Below, in pieces: positions 1 to 9,032 of a stretch of DNA of 64,000 nucleotides (within the stretch, counting starts at the first letter, position 1; each line of letters begins with the position of its first letter). The notes beneath the pieces were generated by a model. It ran no database searches. It was not told the DNA's origin and saw nothing but the letters and a program-made list of their open reading frames with translations. The stretch lies in contig NZ_JJMN01000065.1 in assembly GCF_000696385.1 (NCBI RefSeq), positions 87,155 to 151,154 on the forward strand, written 5' to 3'. Origin of the DNA: Vibrio metoecus (lineage in GTDB: Bacteria; Pseudomonadota; Gammaproteobacteria; Enterobacterales; Vibrionaceae). The translations under genes were made by a program, and so were the position numbers.

Positions 1-772
1 TGATCTCCACTTGCATCATGTCGCCTTTTTCAGTCAACACTTTCACTTCAGAAGCTGGATTAAGCAGACCTGCTTCCACTTTCGCTTGATCATCTTCATA
101 CACAGGCAGGAAACGCACGCTAACCAAGGTTTCACCATTCGAGTATTTGGTGTTCGATGCCATGCCCTCCAACTCACCAATCAAGCCGCTTGAGCTCTCC
201 ATGTTTTTCGGTAAGTTGTGCGCAATGCCTTTATGACAATCGATACAGCTTTGATCGCGCTCAGCCGCTTGTTTCATTTGGATGCGTGCCGTCGCGGACA
301 TTTGGTCAAAATCCATCGATTCGTAGTTATGGCAGTTTTTACACTCAAGGGATTTGTTGGCAGCGAAGCGATCCCACTCATGTTTGGCCAACTCAATCCG
401 GCGCTCTTCAAATTTTTCAGGCGTGTCTAGATCACCAAAGATTTGCGCAAAGACTTCTTTCGAGGCTTGCATCTTACGCGCGATTTTTGCCGTCCATTCA
501 TGGGGAACATGGCAATCAGGACAAGTCGCACGTACGCCAGAGTGGTTTTTCCAGTGCACTGTGGTTTGTAGCTCTTGGTATACGTTGTCACGCATGGTGT
601 GGCAGCTAACACAGAACTCTTCGGTATTGGTGGCTTCCAATGCGGTGTTAAAACCACCCCAGAAAATCACCCCAGCGATAAAGCCACCGAGAGTCAGTAC
701 ACCCAAGCTAATGTGTACCGCGGGACGCGTCATGGTGCGCCACATTTTCAAAATTAACGATTTCATCTTCAT
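1..772 (-). CDS. torY: Multiheme c-type cytochrome TorC/TorY (3' end outside window)
   Basis: Membrane-anchored c-type cytochrome that passes electrons from menaquinol to a periplasmic TMAO/DMSO-type reductase. The visible 257 codons begin with a short cytoplasmic tail and one transmembrane helix (about residues 20-40). Four CXXCH heme sites follow, at about residues 54-58, 84-88, 144-148 and 176-180, the NapC/NirT arrangement. The sequence then continues well past the last NapC heme, which fits the longer pentaheme TorC/TorY family (about 370-390 residues) rather than NapC (about 200). The fifth heme would lie beyond the window. Two in-frame ATGs (772 and 766) are possible. It lies 38 bp downstream of torE on the same strand, so the two are probably one operon, with the reductase gene expected next. 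TorC and TorY cannot be separated here. Confidence 0.88.
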   Translation of the reverse strand, partial: MKMKSLILKMWRTMTRPAVHISLGVLTLGGFIAGVIFWGGFNTALEATNTEEFCVSCHTMRDNVYQELQTTVHWKNHSGVRATCPDCHVPHEWTAKIARKMQASKEVFAQIFGDLDTPEKFEERRIELAKHEWDRFAANKSLECKNCHNYESMDFDQMSATARIQMKQAAERDQSCIDCHKGIAHNLPKNMESSSGLIGELEGMASNTKYSNGETLVSVRFLPVYEDDQAKVEAGLLNPASEVKVLTEKGDMMQVEI

Positions 773-810
773 TGTCTCTTAATTATCGAATTCAGTCGTA
801 AACCTGCGGA

Positions 811-993
811 TTAAAAACCGCCGTGTGCGCCCGGAGGGCCAAACACAAACATCTGCAGCATCCACACGATAAATCCATACCCACCTACAAACGCGACGCT
901 TAAAATGGGAAAGAGAACCACTGTGATGAAGAGGAATGACTTCCACTCCAGAGAGCGTTTTTCACCGCCTTCAGCTTTTTTAACATCACTCAT
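811..993 (-). CDS. torE: TorE/NapE family small membrane protein
   Basis: Protein of 60 residues with a charged N-terminus (MSDVKKAEGGEKRS) and a single hydrophobic segment ending in a GGYGFIVWMLQ motif, typical of the NapE/TorE family. In Shewanella and Vibrio, torE precedes the TMAO-reductase cytochrome gene; its exact role is unknown. The internal ATG at 993 was chosen over an upstream start at 1053 because the family begins just before the charged stretch. First gene of the apparent torE-torY operon; a TorR-box-like decamer lies about 195 bp upstream. Confidence 0.82.
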   Translation of the reverse strand: MSDVKKAEGGEKRSLEWKSFLFITVVLFPILSVAFVGGYGFIVWMLQMFVFGPPGAHGGF

Positions 994-1187
994 ACATTTG
1001 CCTATATCTTCGCAAGAATTTTTGCCGATCCAGATGATTACAATGAACGTCAAACAGGATTGATTGACGCAAATGTTAGACCATAGCTTTATTGTGGTTC
1101 AATCGAAAAACACCTCACAGGCCTTGTTATTCCATAGTTTTTTGAGTTAGAACGGAGATGTGATCGAATAAAAAATGACGTGAAAAA

Positions 1188-1197
1188 ATATGAACGG
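1188..1197 (-). promoter_or_regulatory. Putative TorR box upstream of torE
   Basis: On the minus strand the decamer reads CCGTTCATAT, one base from the E. coli tor-box consensus CTGTTCATAT as I recall it. A weaker relative, CCGTTCTAAC, lies at 1149-1158 in the same orientation. Position (about 195 bp before the torE start) and the presence of torR in this window fit TorR activation of torE-torY. This is inference from sequence similarity. Confidence 0.45.
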
Positions 1198-1459
1198 TTG
1201 TGACAAATTAATATTGTTTCACCCATGTGAAATAGAAACAAAATCACAACGAATTGAGCTGAAGAGCGATGACATGATGTCAGGTGAACAAGACATTTGC
1301 GGGCAACCGTTCCCCCTGATGTCTCTCGCCAATACTCCAACCGCCAATCCACCTTGGTTTTCCATTACGCCCCAACAAAGCGCAAGTGCACAACCAATGT
1401 GCAAGATTTTTTAAAGACATTTCTGCAAGGCAAAGGTTACACACGCAGTTTACTCTGAG

Positions 1460-1482
1460 TTATCCACAGAAAATGTGGATAA
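1460..1482. other. Inverted pair of perfect DnaA boxes
   Basis: TTATCCACA at 1460-1468 and its exact reverse complement TGTGGATAA at 1474-1482 are separated by GAAAA. Each arm is the strong (R1-type) DnaA box. It is non-coding and could be a DnaA-titration or regulatory site; as a 9-bp hairpin it lacks the T-tract of a terminator. Confidence 0.5.
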
Positions 1483-1558
1483 GGCCATCACGATCCAAAA
1501 GCCTTTGCACCGAGAAGGCGAAAAGCCCCCCACTGACATCGCTTACTTTCCGACACAT

Positions 1559-1586
1559 AAAAAAATCCCCGAGTAAAACTCAGGGA
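1559..1586 (-). terminator. Rho-independent terminator of focA
   Basis: On the minus strand a hairpin (CCCtGAGT / ACTCgGGG, one mismatch, short loop) is followed by GA and a run of seven T, starting about 35 bp after the focA stop. Confidence 0.65.
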
Positions 1587-1619
1587 CTTTTCAAAAACAG
1601 CTAATTTTCAGTAATAAAA

Positions 1620-2462
1620 TCAGTCTTTAAGGTAAATCAACCAATACCACATACCCACAAACACACCACCCCCAACAATATTACCTAAAGTCACAGGAAT
1701 GAGGTTATTGATGATGAAGTTAACAAAGTTGAGATCCGCATAGTTGGCGATATTCGCACCAGTCATCGCCCAGAAACTGTCTGGTGCGAAATACTTTATA
1801 CCAATCGCCATTGGCACTTGGAACATGTTAGCAATACAGTGCTCAAAGCCTGCCGACACAAACATAGCCACAGGCAGAATCAGTACCATGACTTTATCCG
1901 TCAGCGAACGCGCACTAAAGGTCATCCATACCGCTAAACACACGAGAATGTTACACATCAATCCAAGAGCAAAAGCCTGCAAAAACGTATGGTGCAGCTT
2001 GTGCTGAGAAATCGCCATCGCGTTGAGACCAAGCTGACCACCATCTTCCATGAACTGGCGAGTCGCTAACATAATCAATACTAGGATTATCGAACCACAC
2101 AAGTTACCGAAATAGACCACAGTCCAGTTCCGTACCAGTTCTTTCCACGAAATTTTGCCACTCGCCTTCGCCACTAGGATGAGCACCGAACTGGTGAATA
2201 ATTCACCACCGGTAATCACCACCAGAATCAAACCGAGGCTGAAGGCCATGCCACCCAGCAGTTTGGTGACACCGTAAGGCATATCATGCGCCCCTGTGGT
2301 CACCACGGTGTAAAACACAAACGCAATACCGATTTGAATACCTGCGGAGATCGCAAGCAAGAATGATTTATACGCGGCTTTTTTGGCTTTACCTTCACCA
2401 GTAATGGCCGCACGTTCAGCCATTTGCGGAGGGAGAAGGGAATCGAATTGGTTATGATCCAT
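1620..2462 (-). CDS. focA: Formate channel FocA (FNT family)
   Basis: Pentameric inner-membrane formate/nitrite channel of 280 residues. It matches the V. cholerae FocA that was crystallised, as far as I recall that sequence. Family signs are the cytoplasmic N-terminus (NQFDSLLPPQMAERA), a central ITGGELFTSSVL segment that forms the omega-loop, and FEHCIANMF, which carries the pore histidine. It has six membrane helices. The ATG at 2462 is used because the family begins there; the frame extends upstream to 2531 with unrelated residues. No strong ribosome-binding site is visible. It has its own terminator and is not next to pflB here. Confidence 0.88.
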   Translation of the reverse strand: MDHNQFDSLLPPQMAERAAITGEGKAKKAAYKSFLLAISAGIQIGIAFVFYTVVTTGAHDMPYGVTKLLGGMAFSLGLILVVITGGELFTSSVLILVAKASGKISWKELVRNWTVVYFGNLCGSIILVLIMLATRQFMEDGGQLGLNAMAISQHKLHHTFLQAFALGLMCNILVCLAVWMTFSARSLTDKVMVLILPVAMFVSAGFEHCIANMFQVPMAIGIKYFAPDSFWAMTGANIANYADLNFVNFIINNLIPVTLGNIVGGGVFVGMWYWLIYLKD

Positions 2463-2746
2463 GAGCTTGTTACATTTTGACACACAACAGAAGAGGTGGC
2501 GGATAATCGCTCTATTTCCTCTTTTGTTCAAGGGCTATTTTTCATGTTTACGAAAAATGTTTAGATCGAGAGCTGTCGCAGTGCCATCCCCCGATATGTT
2601 GTCCTCTTAGCCGCCTTTTCCCTTGGCTTTAGGCGCTGAAAAAAACGCCAGATCGGGTGAAGATAACAGTTCTGCTTGTACAACGTTGCGTGTTGTCTTC
2701 CGGCAGCCTATTGTGGCGGCAACAACAGCTTGAAAAGGTAACGCCC

Positions 2747-2980
2747 ATGAAATTCACTCAACAGCATATCGATGAGCTTAATCTACTCCTGCAATTTGAT
2801 TTAAGCAGCGCAGCGACCGGCATCAAAGTGCACCAGGAAGCCACTGAAGCGATGCAAGCTGCAGTAGTACGCTTGTATAACAAAGGGTTGTGTACCCAGC
2901 CTGATGGCGGTTACCTCACCGATGAAGGCATCGAAATCGCCGAGCACGCGGATCGCGTCTTGCGCGTATTAAACGCCTAA
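2747..2980 (+). CDS. TIGR02647-family small protein (putative DNA-binding)
   Basis: Protein of 77 residues. The stretches MKFTQQHIDELNLLLQF, GIKVH and YNKGLCTQPDGGYLTDEG are typical of the gammaproteobacterial TIGR02647 family, whose members look like small winged-helix proteins of unknown target. The internal ATG at 2747 was chosen because AAAAGG lies just upstream and the family starts at MKFT; the frame itself opens at 2657. It is monocistronic and followed directly by a perfect 12-bp hairpin. Confidence 0.7.
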   Translation: MKFTQQHIDELNLLLQFDLSSAATGIKVHQEATEAMQAAVVRLYNKGLCTQPDGGYLTDEGIEIAEHADRVLRVLNA

Positions 2981-2989
2981 CGTTCCTTA

Positions 2990-3015
2990 CAATGAGCGCT
3001 GTACAGCGCTCATTG
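2990..3015 (+). terminator. Perfect 12-bp hairpin after TIGR02647 gene
   Basis: CAATGAGCGCTG and CAGCGCTCATTG flank a two-base loop; CCTTTCT follows. Likely terminator, though the T-tract is short. Confidence 0.6.
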
Positions 3016-3086
3016 CCTTTCTACCCCTCATACACCTGTGTTACGGTAACGGGTGTTAGACACTCGAAAGGATTAGAGGAAAGCGC

Positions 3087-3917
3087 ATGCAACGAGTAGC
3101 CGTGATTGGGGCTGGCTGGCTAGGTTTACCGCTCGCACAATGGCTTAAACAACAAGGTCATACCATATACGCCACACGCACTACCGCACAAGGTGTTGCA
3201 ACCACACAGCAACAAGGTATCGACAGTTTTCTCTGTCAATTAGATCAACCCGATGGATTGAGCCAAGCGTTGCGCGATAGAGAGTGCGATACCCTGATTG
3301 GCTGCTTCCCTCCCGGCTTTCGACAAGGCCACGGAGAAGATTATCCCAAGCATTGGCAAACGCTAGTGTGGCAAGCCAAACAAGCCCATATTCAAAAAAT
3401 CATCATGATCAGCTCAACCTCGGTTTATCCTGATATTGCCAAACCGATGAATGAGCAAGATGCCTCATTAGCTCTCGCACTGGATAACGCTGCATTTGAT
3501 AGTAAAGCACGCGTTCTACTCAAAGCTGAGCAACACGTGGTTACCTCAGGATTGGATTACACCATTGTGCGATGCAGTGGGTTGATTGGCCCTCATCGTC
3601 ACCCAGCCCGCTTTGTTAGCAAAATGCCTCACGTCAGCCGGCTTGCACCCGCCAATATGCTGCATCTTTCCGATGCGATTGGTATTGTGCACTTTGCGCT
3701 ACAACAACTGCCACGCACGATTATTAATGCAACAACACCAACAACGGTCAGCAAAGCGGAATTCTATCAAGCGGCACTTCAAGCGATTGGCAGTTCGCTT
3801 CCTCTTCCCGCAATCACAGATAAAGCCGATAAACACATCTTATGTGACAAATTATTGGCAGCGGGTTATCACTTCCACTTCACTCATACATTAGAGGCTG
3901 TACAAGGTTATGAGTAA
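3087..3917 (+). CDS. NAD(P)-dependent epimerase-like SDR protein (YeeZ-like)
   Basis: Protein of 276 residues of the extended short-chain dehydrogenase fold. The N-terminal VAVIGAGWLGLPLA is a Rossmann dinucleotide-binding motif (GxGxxG). MISSTSVYP carries the serine and tyrosine region of the active site, though the usual YxxxK is not clear. Its length and motifs match E. coli YeeZ, whose substrate is unknown. AGAGGA precedes the ATG. The last 8 bases overlap the next gene, so the two are probably translationally coupled. Confidence 0.7.
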   Translation: MQRVAVIGAGWLGLPLAQWLKQQGHTIYATRTTAQGVATTQQQGIDSFLCQLDQPDGLSQALRDRECDTLIGCFPPGFRQGHGEDYPKHWQTLVWQAKQAHIQKIIMISSTSVYPDIAKPMNEQDASLALALDNAAFDSKARVLLKAEQHVVTSGLDYTIVRCSGLIGPHRHPARFVSKMPHVSRLAPANMLHLSDAIGIVHFALQQLPRTIINATTPTTVSKAEFYQAALQAIGSSLPLPAITDKADKHILCDKLLAAGYHFHFTHTLEAVQGYE

Positions 3918-4548
3918 GCACTTGTATCAACACATCGAAACGCTGTGGGATTATTTGCAACTTCATCAACAACCCAAACCTGCCGATGTTATCTTGGTTT
4001 TGGGCAGCAATGATCTCCGCGTGGCAGAACATGCGGCAAAACTCTACCACCAAGGTCTTGCCCCTCGTGTGCTTTTTTCCGGTGGACTTGGTCGCTTTAC
4101 GCAAGGTGTATTCGAACAAACTGAAGCCGAAACGTTTGCGGCTATCGCCAAGGAAGCAGGCGTACCAGAAGAAGCGTTATTGCTTGAAACACAATCCACC
4201 AACAGTGGTGAGAATATGCTTTTCAGCCATCAAGTGCTAACCCAGCAAGCCCACCCTGCACAACGCATTTTGTTGCTACAAAAGCCTTATATGGAGAGAA
4301 GGGCTTACGCGACGTTCCTGCAACAATGGCCTGAAAGCGTAGAAAGCGTGCAAGTCACGTCTCCTAGTGGTGGTTTTTTTGACTATTTAACCTCCGAACT
4401 CACGAGCGATTTTGTGCTCAACGCCATGTTAGGTGATTTTGAACGTATTCGTGACTATCCTGATCTTGGGTTTCAAATCAAGCAGCCGATTCCAGAGCCC
4501 GTTACGTTGGCGTATCAAACCCTATTGCCCTTTAAATTTACCCCATAA
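3910..4548 (+). CDS. YdcF-like DUF218 protein
   Basis: Soluble 212-residue DUF218 protein. It has the family signatures VILVLGSND (strand-loop), FSGGLGR, ETQSTNSGENMLFS (conserved STN-GEN motif) and LLLQKPYMERRAYATF. It lacks a membrane anchor and resembles E. coli YdcF, which binds S-adenosylmethionine in vitro; the biological role is unknown. It overlaps the YeeZ-like gene by 8 bp, so they probably form a two-gene operon. A second, membrane-anchored DUF218 protein (ElyC) is at 33.7 kb. Confidence 0.75.
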   Translation: MSKHLYQHIETLWDYLQLHQQPKPADVILVLGSNDLRVAEHAAKLYHQGLAPRVLFSGGLGRFTQGVFEQTEAETFAAIAKEAGVPEEALLLETQSTNSGENMLFSHQVLTQQAHPAQRILLLQKPYMERRAYATFLQQWPESVESVQVTSPSGGFFDYLTSELTSDFVLNAMLGDFERIRDYPDLGFQIKQPIPEPVTLAYQTLLPFKFTP

Positions 4549-4631
4549 ATACGATGAGTTGGCATCGCATTTGCTTACTATCAATCTTGGAGTGACCTCC
4601 GTTTTCCGAATAGCAAGAAAGGAGTCTGATT

Positions 4632-4859
4632 ATGGAATTGCAACGTCACCACTGTTACGACCTGATTCACATGGGTATGCGTGAACTACTTGAGGATCGT
4701 ATGGGTTACTACTCCGCGCTCGACTATCAACAAACCTTGTATGGCATGACGGGGAAATCCAGTTGCTTAACCATGTCGGATGATGAATTAACCTCGACCT
4801 TACAAGCCTTAAAGAATGAAGGTTACTTAGTCGATTTTAACGCTCACCCTCTGCGCTAA
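4632..4859 (+). CDS. Small GemA-like (DUF1018-like) protein
   Basis: Protein of 75 residues, not matched to any named bacterial gene. AGAAAGGAG lies at a proper distance before the ATG, supporting expression. The pattern LIHMGMRELLEDRMGYYSAL, then YGMTGKSSCLTMSDDELT and ALKNEGYL resembles the phage Mu GemA/DUF1018 domain (LIH, REL, YR, TGKSS..LT..EL, GF). No other phage gene is nearby, so this may be a domesticated remnant. Function unknown; the family match is by eye. Confidence 0.6.
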   Translation: MELQRHHCYDLIHMGMRELLEDRMGYYSALDYQQTLYGMTGKSSCLTMSDDELTSTLQALKNEGYLVDFNAHPLR

Positions 4860-5045
4860 CCGCAAAGAACAGCCCGCTCACTCCACGGTTCACCCGAGGG
4901 GTGCATGACCAAACTCGAAGGTATTGAAGCATTTTTTGCTCAATACCTTGCAGTGCGCTTTGATTCGTCATCTATACTGATGACAATCATTATTACTATT
5001 GATCACGTCAGCACTGATTAGGTCACTCATAGGGTTGAACAAACC

Positions 5046-6924
5046 ATGCCGCCTATCGATACTCAACAAATCATTGTTCCACCAAGCATGTTGGATTCTT
5101 GGCAAGAGATCGTCGATCTGATTGCGGAGATCACGCAATGCCCCGCCTCGCTTATCATGCGTATTCATGAGAGTGATATCGAGGTTTTCACCAGTAGCCG
5201 AACTGCGGGTAATCCCTATAAACCCAAAGCAAAGGATTCTCTTGGTCACGGTCTCTATTGTGAAACCGTCATTAAAGAAAAACGCATGTTGGATGTACCC
5301 AACGCCCTTGCCGATCCTGACTGGGAAAACAATCCCGATATCAAATTGGGGATGATCTGTTACTGCGGATTACCTGTATTTTTGGCCTGATGACACCCCA
5401 TTTGGCACCATCTGTATCTTGGATAGCCAAGAGCGGCATTTTGATGATCGTGTCCATTCATTGCTGTCACGCTTTCAATCTGCGATTGAAGGGCAGCTCG
5501 AAACCTTGTATCACAAAGCCGAGTTACGAAAACTCAATCAAGAACTGGAAATGAAAGTCGCTGAACGTACCCAAACGTTAGCCGATTTAAGTACCAAATT
5601 GCTCAAAGAGATTGAACAACGCACGGTGGCGGAAGATTTCGTCGAATTCCACCGTCATTTTGATCCACTCACCAAACTGCCCAATCGAGTCACCCTCACG
5701 GAGCGTTTGCAGCCTCAACTCGTCAACATTGCCGATGACCAGCAGATCACACTCATTTATTTTAGTCTGCGTAACTTTAAATCGGTGAACGACAGTTATG
5801 GCTACCAAGTCGGTGACCAAATTCTATCCGCACTCTGCCAGCGCTTGAGCCATAATCTGCCAGAAAACTGGCTATTGGCTCGAATCGTCGGCTCAGAGTT
5901 CGTTCTAACAGCGCGCCATAAACGTAGCCAAAATGAAACCAAAAAAGTGATCAATCGGGTTGTTCAAGCATGCACTATGCCTTTTAACACCAACAACTTG
6001 AATATTACTCTACAGTGCCATTTAGGCGTAACGCTCGCCCCAATGGATGCCACCGACTCGCTCAGTTTCATTCAACGAGCAAGTTCAGCCATGAGTTGGG
6101 CAAAAAAAGAAGGTATACAAGTCTCCTTCTTCAATTTGGCGGCACAAAAAGCCACCGAAGAACGCTTACAACTTGAATCCCATCTGCTGCACGCATTGCG
6201 TCTTGGTGAGCTTGCCGTGCATTTTCAACCCATCGTTGATTTAAAGCAGAATGGTAAAGTGATTGGAGCCGAGGCCTTATTGCGCTGGCATAACCCACAA
6301 CTGGGGAATATCGCGCCCGATCGATTCATTCCTTTGGCAGAAAGTAATGGGCAAATTATTGAGATTGGCTATTTCGTTCTTCATCAAGCCCTCAGAAAAG
6401 CCGCAGAATGGTGCAAATTAACCACATCGCCGTTCAAAATTGCCATTAACATTTCGCCAATTCAATTTCGTGAGCAGCGATTTGTCGAGTACCTCAAAGA
6501 CATGATGACGCTCTATCAACTCCCTCCTGGCACCATTGAGCTCGAACTGACAGAAGGCATTTTGTTACAAGATGAGCATTACGCACAAAGTGCTTTAGCC
6601 CAACTTCGCCAACAAGGCATCAGCATTTCACTGGATGACTTCGGAACAGGTTACTCCTCATTAAGTTACTTACAGAAATACTCGTTTGATACCTTAAAAA
6701 TCGATCGTAGCTTCATTAATCAGTTGGAATACAACGAGCAAAACCGTGAGCTAACCCGCGCGATTATTGCGATGGCGCATAAACTCAACATGGCGGTCAT
6801 TGCAGAAGGGGTAGAAAAAGATTATCAAGCCGATTTCGTGCGCACAGAGGGGTGTACATTTGCTCAAGGGTATCTGTATGGCAAAGCGATTCCGGCCGAT
6901 GACTTTACCCAACTGTTGGTCTAA
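5046..6924 (+). CDS. GAF-GGDEF-EAL cyclic-di-GMP phosphodiesterase (frame-disrupted)
   Basis: A GAF sensor domain (about residues 1-140) is followed by a coiled linker, a degenerate GGDEF domain and an EAL domain, about 625 residues in all. The GGDEF signature reads VGSEF, so cyclase activity is unlikely. The EAL domain keeps EALLRW, the INISP strand, ELTEG, DDFGTGYSS and LKIDRSF, so c-di-GMP hydrolysis is likely. An extra T in the run at about 5371-5375 shifts the frame, giving a stop at 5388-5390. Removing it restores PVFWPDDTPFGTICILDS, a normal end to a GAF domain. Without correction there are two frames, 5046-5390 and 5419-6924. Monocistronic. Confidence 0.8.
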
Positions 6925-7052
6925 GCCGCGATCAACCCACGTCACAGTAACACTGCAAACGCAGTTAATTTCTAGCGAATGCAGATTGGCTATTCAGCTC
7001 TGAGGCGACTTTCGTTAGACTGTCGCCAATCATTTGACTGGACGTACCCAAA

Positions 7053-7599
7053 ATGAAACAACTGCTCGACTTTATCCCGCTCATCATTTTTTTCGCCTTA
7101 TATAAGTTCTACGATATTTACGTTGCTACGGGCGCTCTGATTGCCGCGACAGCCGTACAAGTGATCGTCACTTACGCCATCTATAAAAAAGTAGAAAAAA
7201 TAGCAGCTCATCACATTTGTGATGGTCGCCCTGTTTGGTGGTATGACACTCGCACTGCATGATGACAACTTCATTAAGTGGAAAGTCACCATTGTCTACG
7301 TGGTGTTCGCGCTGGGCCTCACGGTGAGCCATCTCATGGGTAAATCGGCCATCAAAAGTATGTTGGGCAAAGAGCTGACACTGCCTGAGGCGGCATGGTC
7401 TACAATCACTTGGGCGTGGGTTGGTTTTTTCAGCCTCTGCGCCGCGCTCAACCTGTACATTGCTTACCACCTCCCTCTCGATGTGTGGGTCAACTTTAAA
7501 GTCTTTGGTCTGCTTGCCGCAACGTTAGTTTTTACTCTGCTGACTGGCGGATACATCTATAAACACCTTCCTAAAGAACAAAAAGAGAAAAACCAGTAA
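7053..7599 (+). CDS. yciB: Inner-membrane septation protein YciB (frame-disrupted)
   Basis: Polytopic inner-membrane protein (IspZ/YciB family, about 181 residues) linked to septation and envelope integrity. [39 protein letters not shown] and WVNFKVFGL match E. coli YciB closely. An extra A at about 7202 breaks the frame after YKKVEK; removing it gives [21 protein letters not shown], as in the family. The span is 547 bp, one base more than a whole number of codons. Upstream neighbour of yciA and yciI, as in many gammaproteobacteria. Confidence 0.85.
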
Positions 7600-7662
7600 A
7601 TTCCACTGGTTGCAAAGGGGTGATCCCTTGACTGATTTGTGGTTATAATCCGCCCCTCATCC

Positions 7663-7686
7663 ACAGCGACCGTATTCGGTCGCTGT
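7663..7686 (+). terminator. Hairpin between yciB and yciA
   Basis: ACAGCGACCG and CGGTCGCTGT form a perfect 10-bp stem around TATT, followed by TTCGTTT. A TATAAT hexamer lies just before it (7644-7649), so it may instead sit in the yciA leader. Confidence 0.5.
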
Positions 7687-7708
7687 TTCGTTTGCTGTGG
7701 ATAACCAA

Positions 7709-8128
7709 ATGGGTCAAATTGTGAATTCTCCGAAAGGCCAGCTTCTGCTGCGCACGCTGGCAATGCCTGCCGACACTAACGCCAATGGTGATATTTTTGG
7801 TGGCTGGATCATGTCTCAGCTCGACTTAGCCGGTGGCATCCTTGCCAAAGAGATCTCCTGTGGACGGATCGTGACCGTTTCGGTCTCAAGTATCACTTTT
7901 AAAAAACCGGTCAAAGTCGGTGATGTCGTATGCTGTTACGGCGAATGTACTAAAATTGGCCGAACTTCGATGTCAATCAATCTTGAAGTCTGGGTGAAAC
8001 CGGTCAAAGAAGATGGTGTGGGTGATCGTTTCCAAGTCTGTGAAGCAACCTTTAACTACGTCGCGATTGATGCCAATGGCCGCCCAAGAGCGATAAGCCT
8101 AAGCAACGGATCACAGAAATCATCTTGA
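7709..8128 (+). CDS. yciA: Acyl-CoA thioesterase YciA
   Basis: Hot-dog-fold acyl-CoA thioesterase of 139 residues that hydrolyses a range of acyl-CoAs. The signature LRTLAMPADTNANGDIFGGW includes the catalytic asparagine/aspartate region of the family and is nearly identical to E. coli YciA; GDVVCCY and INLEVWVK follow. The ATG at 7709 is used; an in-frame GTG at 7697 would add four residues. It lies between yciB and yciI. Frame intact. Confidence 0.9.
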   Translation: MGQIVNSPKGQLLLRTLAMPADTNANGDIFGGWIMSQLDLAGGILAKEISCGRIVTVSVSSITFKKPVKVGDVVCCYGECTKIGRTSMSINLEVWVKPVKEDGVGDRFQVCEATFNYVAIDANGRPRAISLSNGSQKSS

Positions 8129-8251
8129 TAAGCTGTGTTTCACCACTGACTTGCGTAGAGTATTGACTTTGCGTTTATAGCGAAACGTCTTGATGTGATT
8201 GGTAGGCGGTAAGTTGGCAGGGTTATAGTCAGTAGATAAGGAAGGAAATGT

Positions 8252-8551
8252 ATGTGGTATTGTCATTTTTGCGCAGGATGTTGAAAAACTACTTTAGAAA
8301 AGCGCCTTAGCGTACGCCCAAAGCATCTTGAGCGTTTACAACAGCTGCAGGATGAAGGTCGTCTGCTCACCGCAGGCCCAATGCCAGCCATTGATTCAGA
8401 TAATCCCGGGCAAGCGGGTTTCACTGGCTCGACTGTGATTGCCGATTTTGCATCACTGACAGAAGCACAAGCGTGGGCTAATGCTGACCCTTATGTGGCA
8501 GCCGGCGTATACGCTAATGTGATTGTTAAACCTTTCAAAAAAGTATTCTGA
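8252..8551 (+). CDS. yciI: YciI-family protein (frame-disrupted)
   Basis: Small ferredoxin-like alpha+beta protein of 99 residues after correction, close to E. coli YciI. The 3' part reads [30 protein letters not shown] and [11 protein letters not shown], then [13 protein letters not shown], unmistakably YciI. The 5' part is broken twice: an extra T at about 8260-8261 ([11 protein letters not shown] restored if removed) and a missing base near 8293, where a TAG appears. Total length is still a whole number of codons. AAGGAAGG precedes the ATG. aspS starts one base after its stop, so the two are probably cotranscribed. Confidence 0.75.
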
Positions 8552-8552
8552 T

Positions 8553-8952
8553 ATGAAAAATATTGTCCTGAGCAGTTTGATCGCATCGACTCTTCTTTTC
8601 GTCGGCTGCAGCTCTGGCTCAGCAGAGAAAGAGCGCAACCTAGAGTTATTAGCAGGAAATCGAGCCAGCTTACTCTCGACTGAGCTGCCTCTAGAGTTTG
8701 GTCCGCTGAACATTTTACGTGCAACAGCGAAAGGCAGTAGCATTGAGCTAATGATGGTATACAACGCCGATGCGAAAAATGCCAAACCCACCGAGCAGGT
8801 GCTACAAAGTGCATTAAAAACCTTTTGTACCAATAAAGACATTGGAGCGAACCTCGATGTTGGGATCAGCTACCGAATCCAAATGCGCAATACTCGTGGT
8901 CAGTTGATGGTCGATCAGTTGGTCACAAAAGAAACCTGCACTAAAGGGCTAA
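8553..8952 (+). CDS. aspS: AspS-type type II secretion pilotin lipoprotein
   Basis: Outer-membrane lipoprotein of about 132 residues. The signal peptide ends in LFVGC (lipidated Cys19). Two later cysteines (TFCTNKD and KETCTKG) could form the disulfide of AspS/GspS-beta pilotins, which guide the type II secretin to the outer membrane. From memory, the lipoprotein beside metE in V. cholerae (VC1703) is AspS. It starts one base after yciI. As written the frame runs on to 9122 through the terminator and into metE on the other strand, which is implausible. Dropping one G from 8946-8948 gives TAA at 8950-8952. That end is inferred. Confidence 0.7.
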
Positions 8953-8987
8953 AGCCCCCTGAACACACAATGTGTGCGCGTAAAAAT

Positions 8988-9010
8988 AAAGGCCTCTTGA
9001 TGAGGCCTTT
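8988..9010. terminator. Bidirectional terminator between aspS and metE
   Basis: AAAGGCCTC and GAGGCCTTT pair around TTGAT; T-rich sequence follows on both strands, suiting two convergent genes. Confidence 0.75.
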
Positions 9011-9032
9011 ACTGTTTTTAATGAAAGCGAAA

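Larger units (their letters stand above)
994..1619. other. Intergenic region between torE and focA
   Basis: About 626 bp with no convincing gene; the open frames on both strands look like chance. It should hold the torE promoter. Visible elements are a TorR-box-like decamer (1188-1197), an inverted pair of perfect DnaA boxes (1460-1482) and the focA terminator (1559-1586). Confidence 0.6.

Noticed and set aside
7628..7649. Sigma-70 promoter before yciA from TTGACT and TATAAT
   Set aside because: The hexamers are only 10 bp apart, too close for a normal promoter; only the TATAAT may be real.
8150..8235. Short ERIC-like fragment (GGTAGGCGGTAAGT...GGTTATA) before yciI
   Set aside because: Only two short pieces match the element at 11.5 kb and the central palindrome is absent, so this could be chance.
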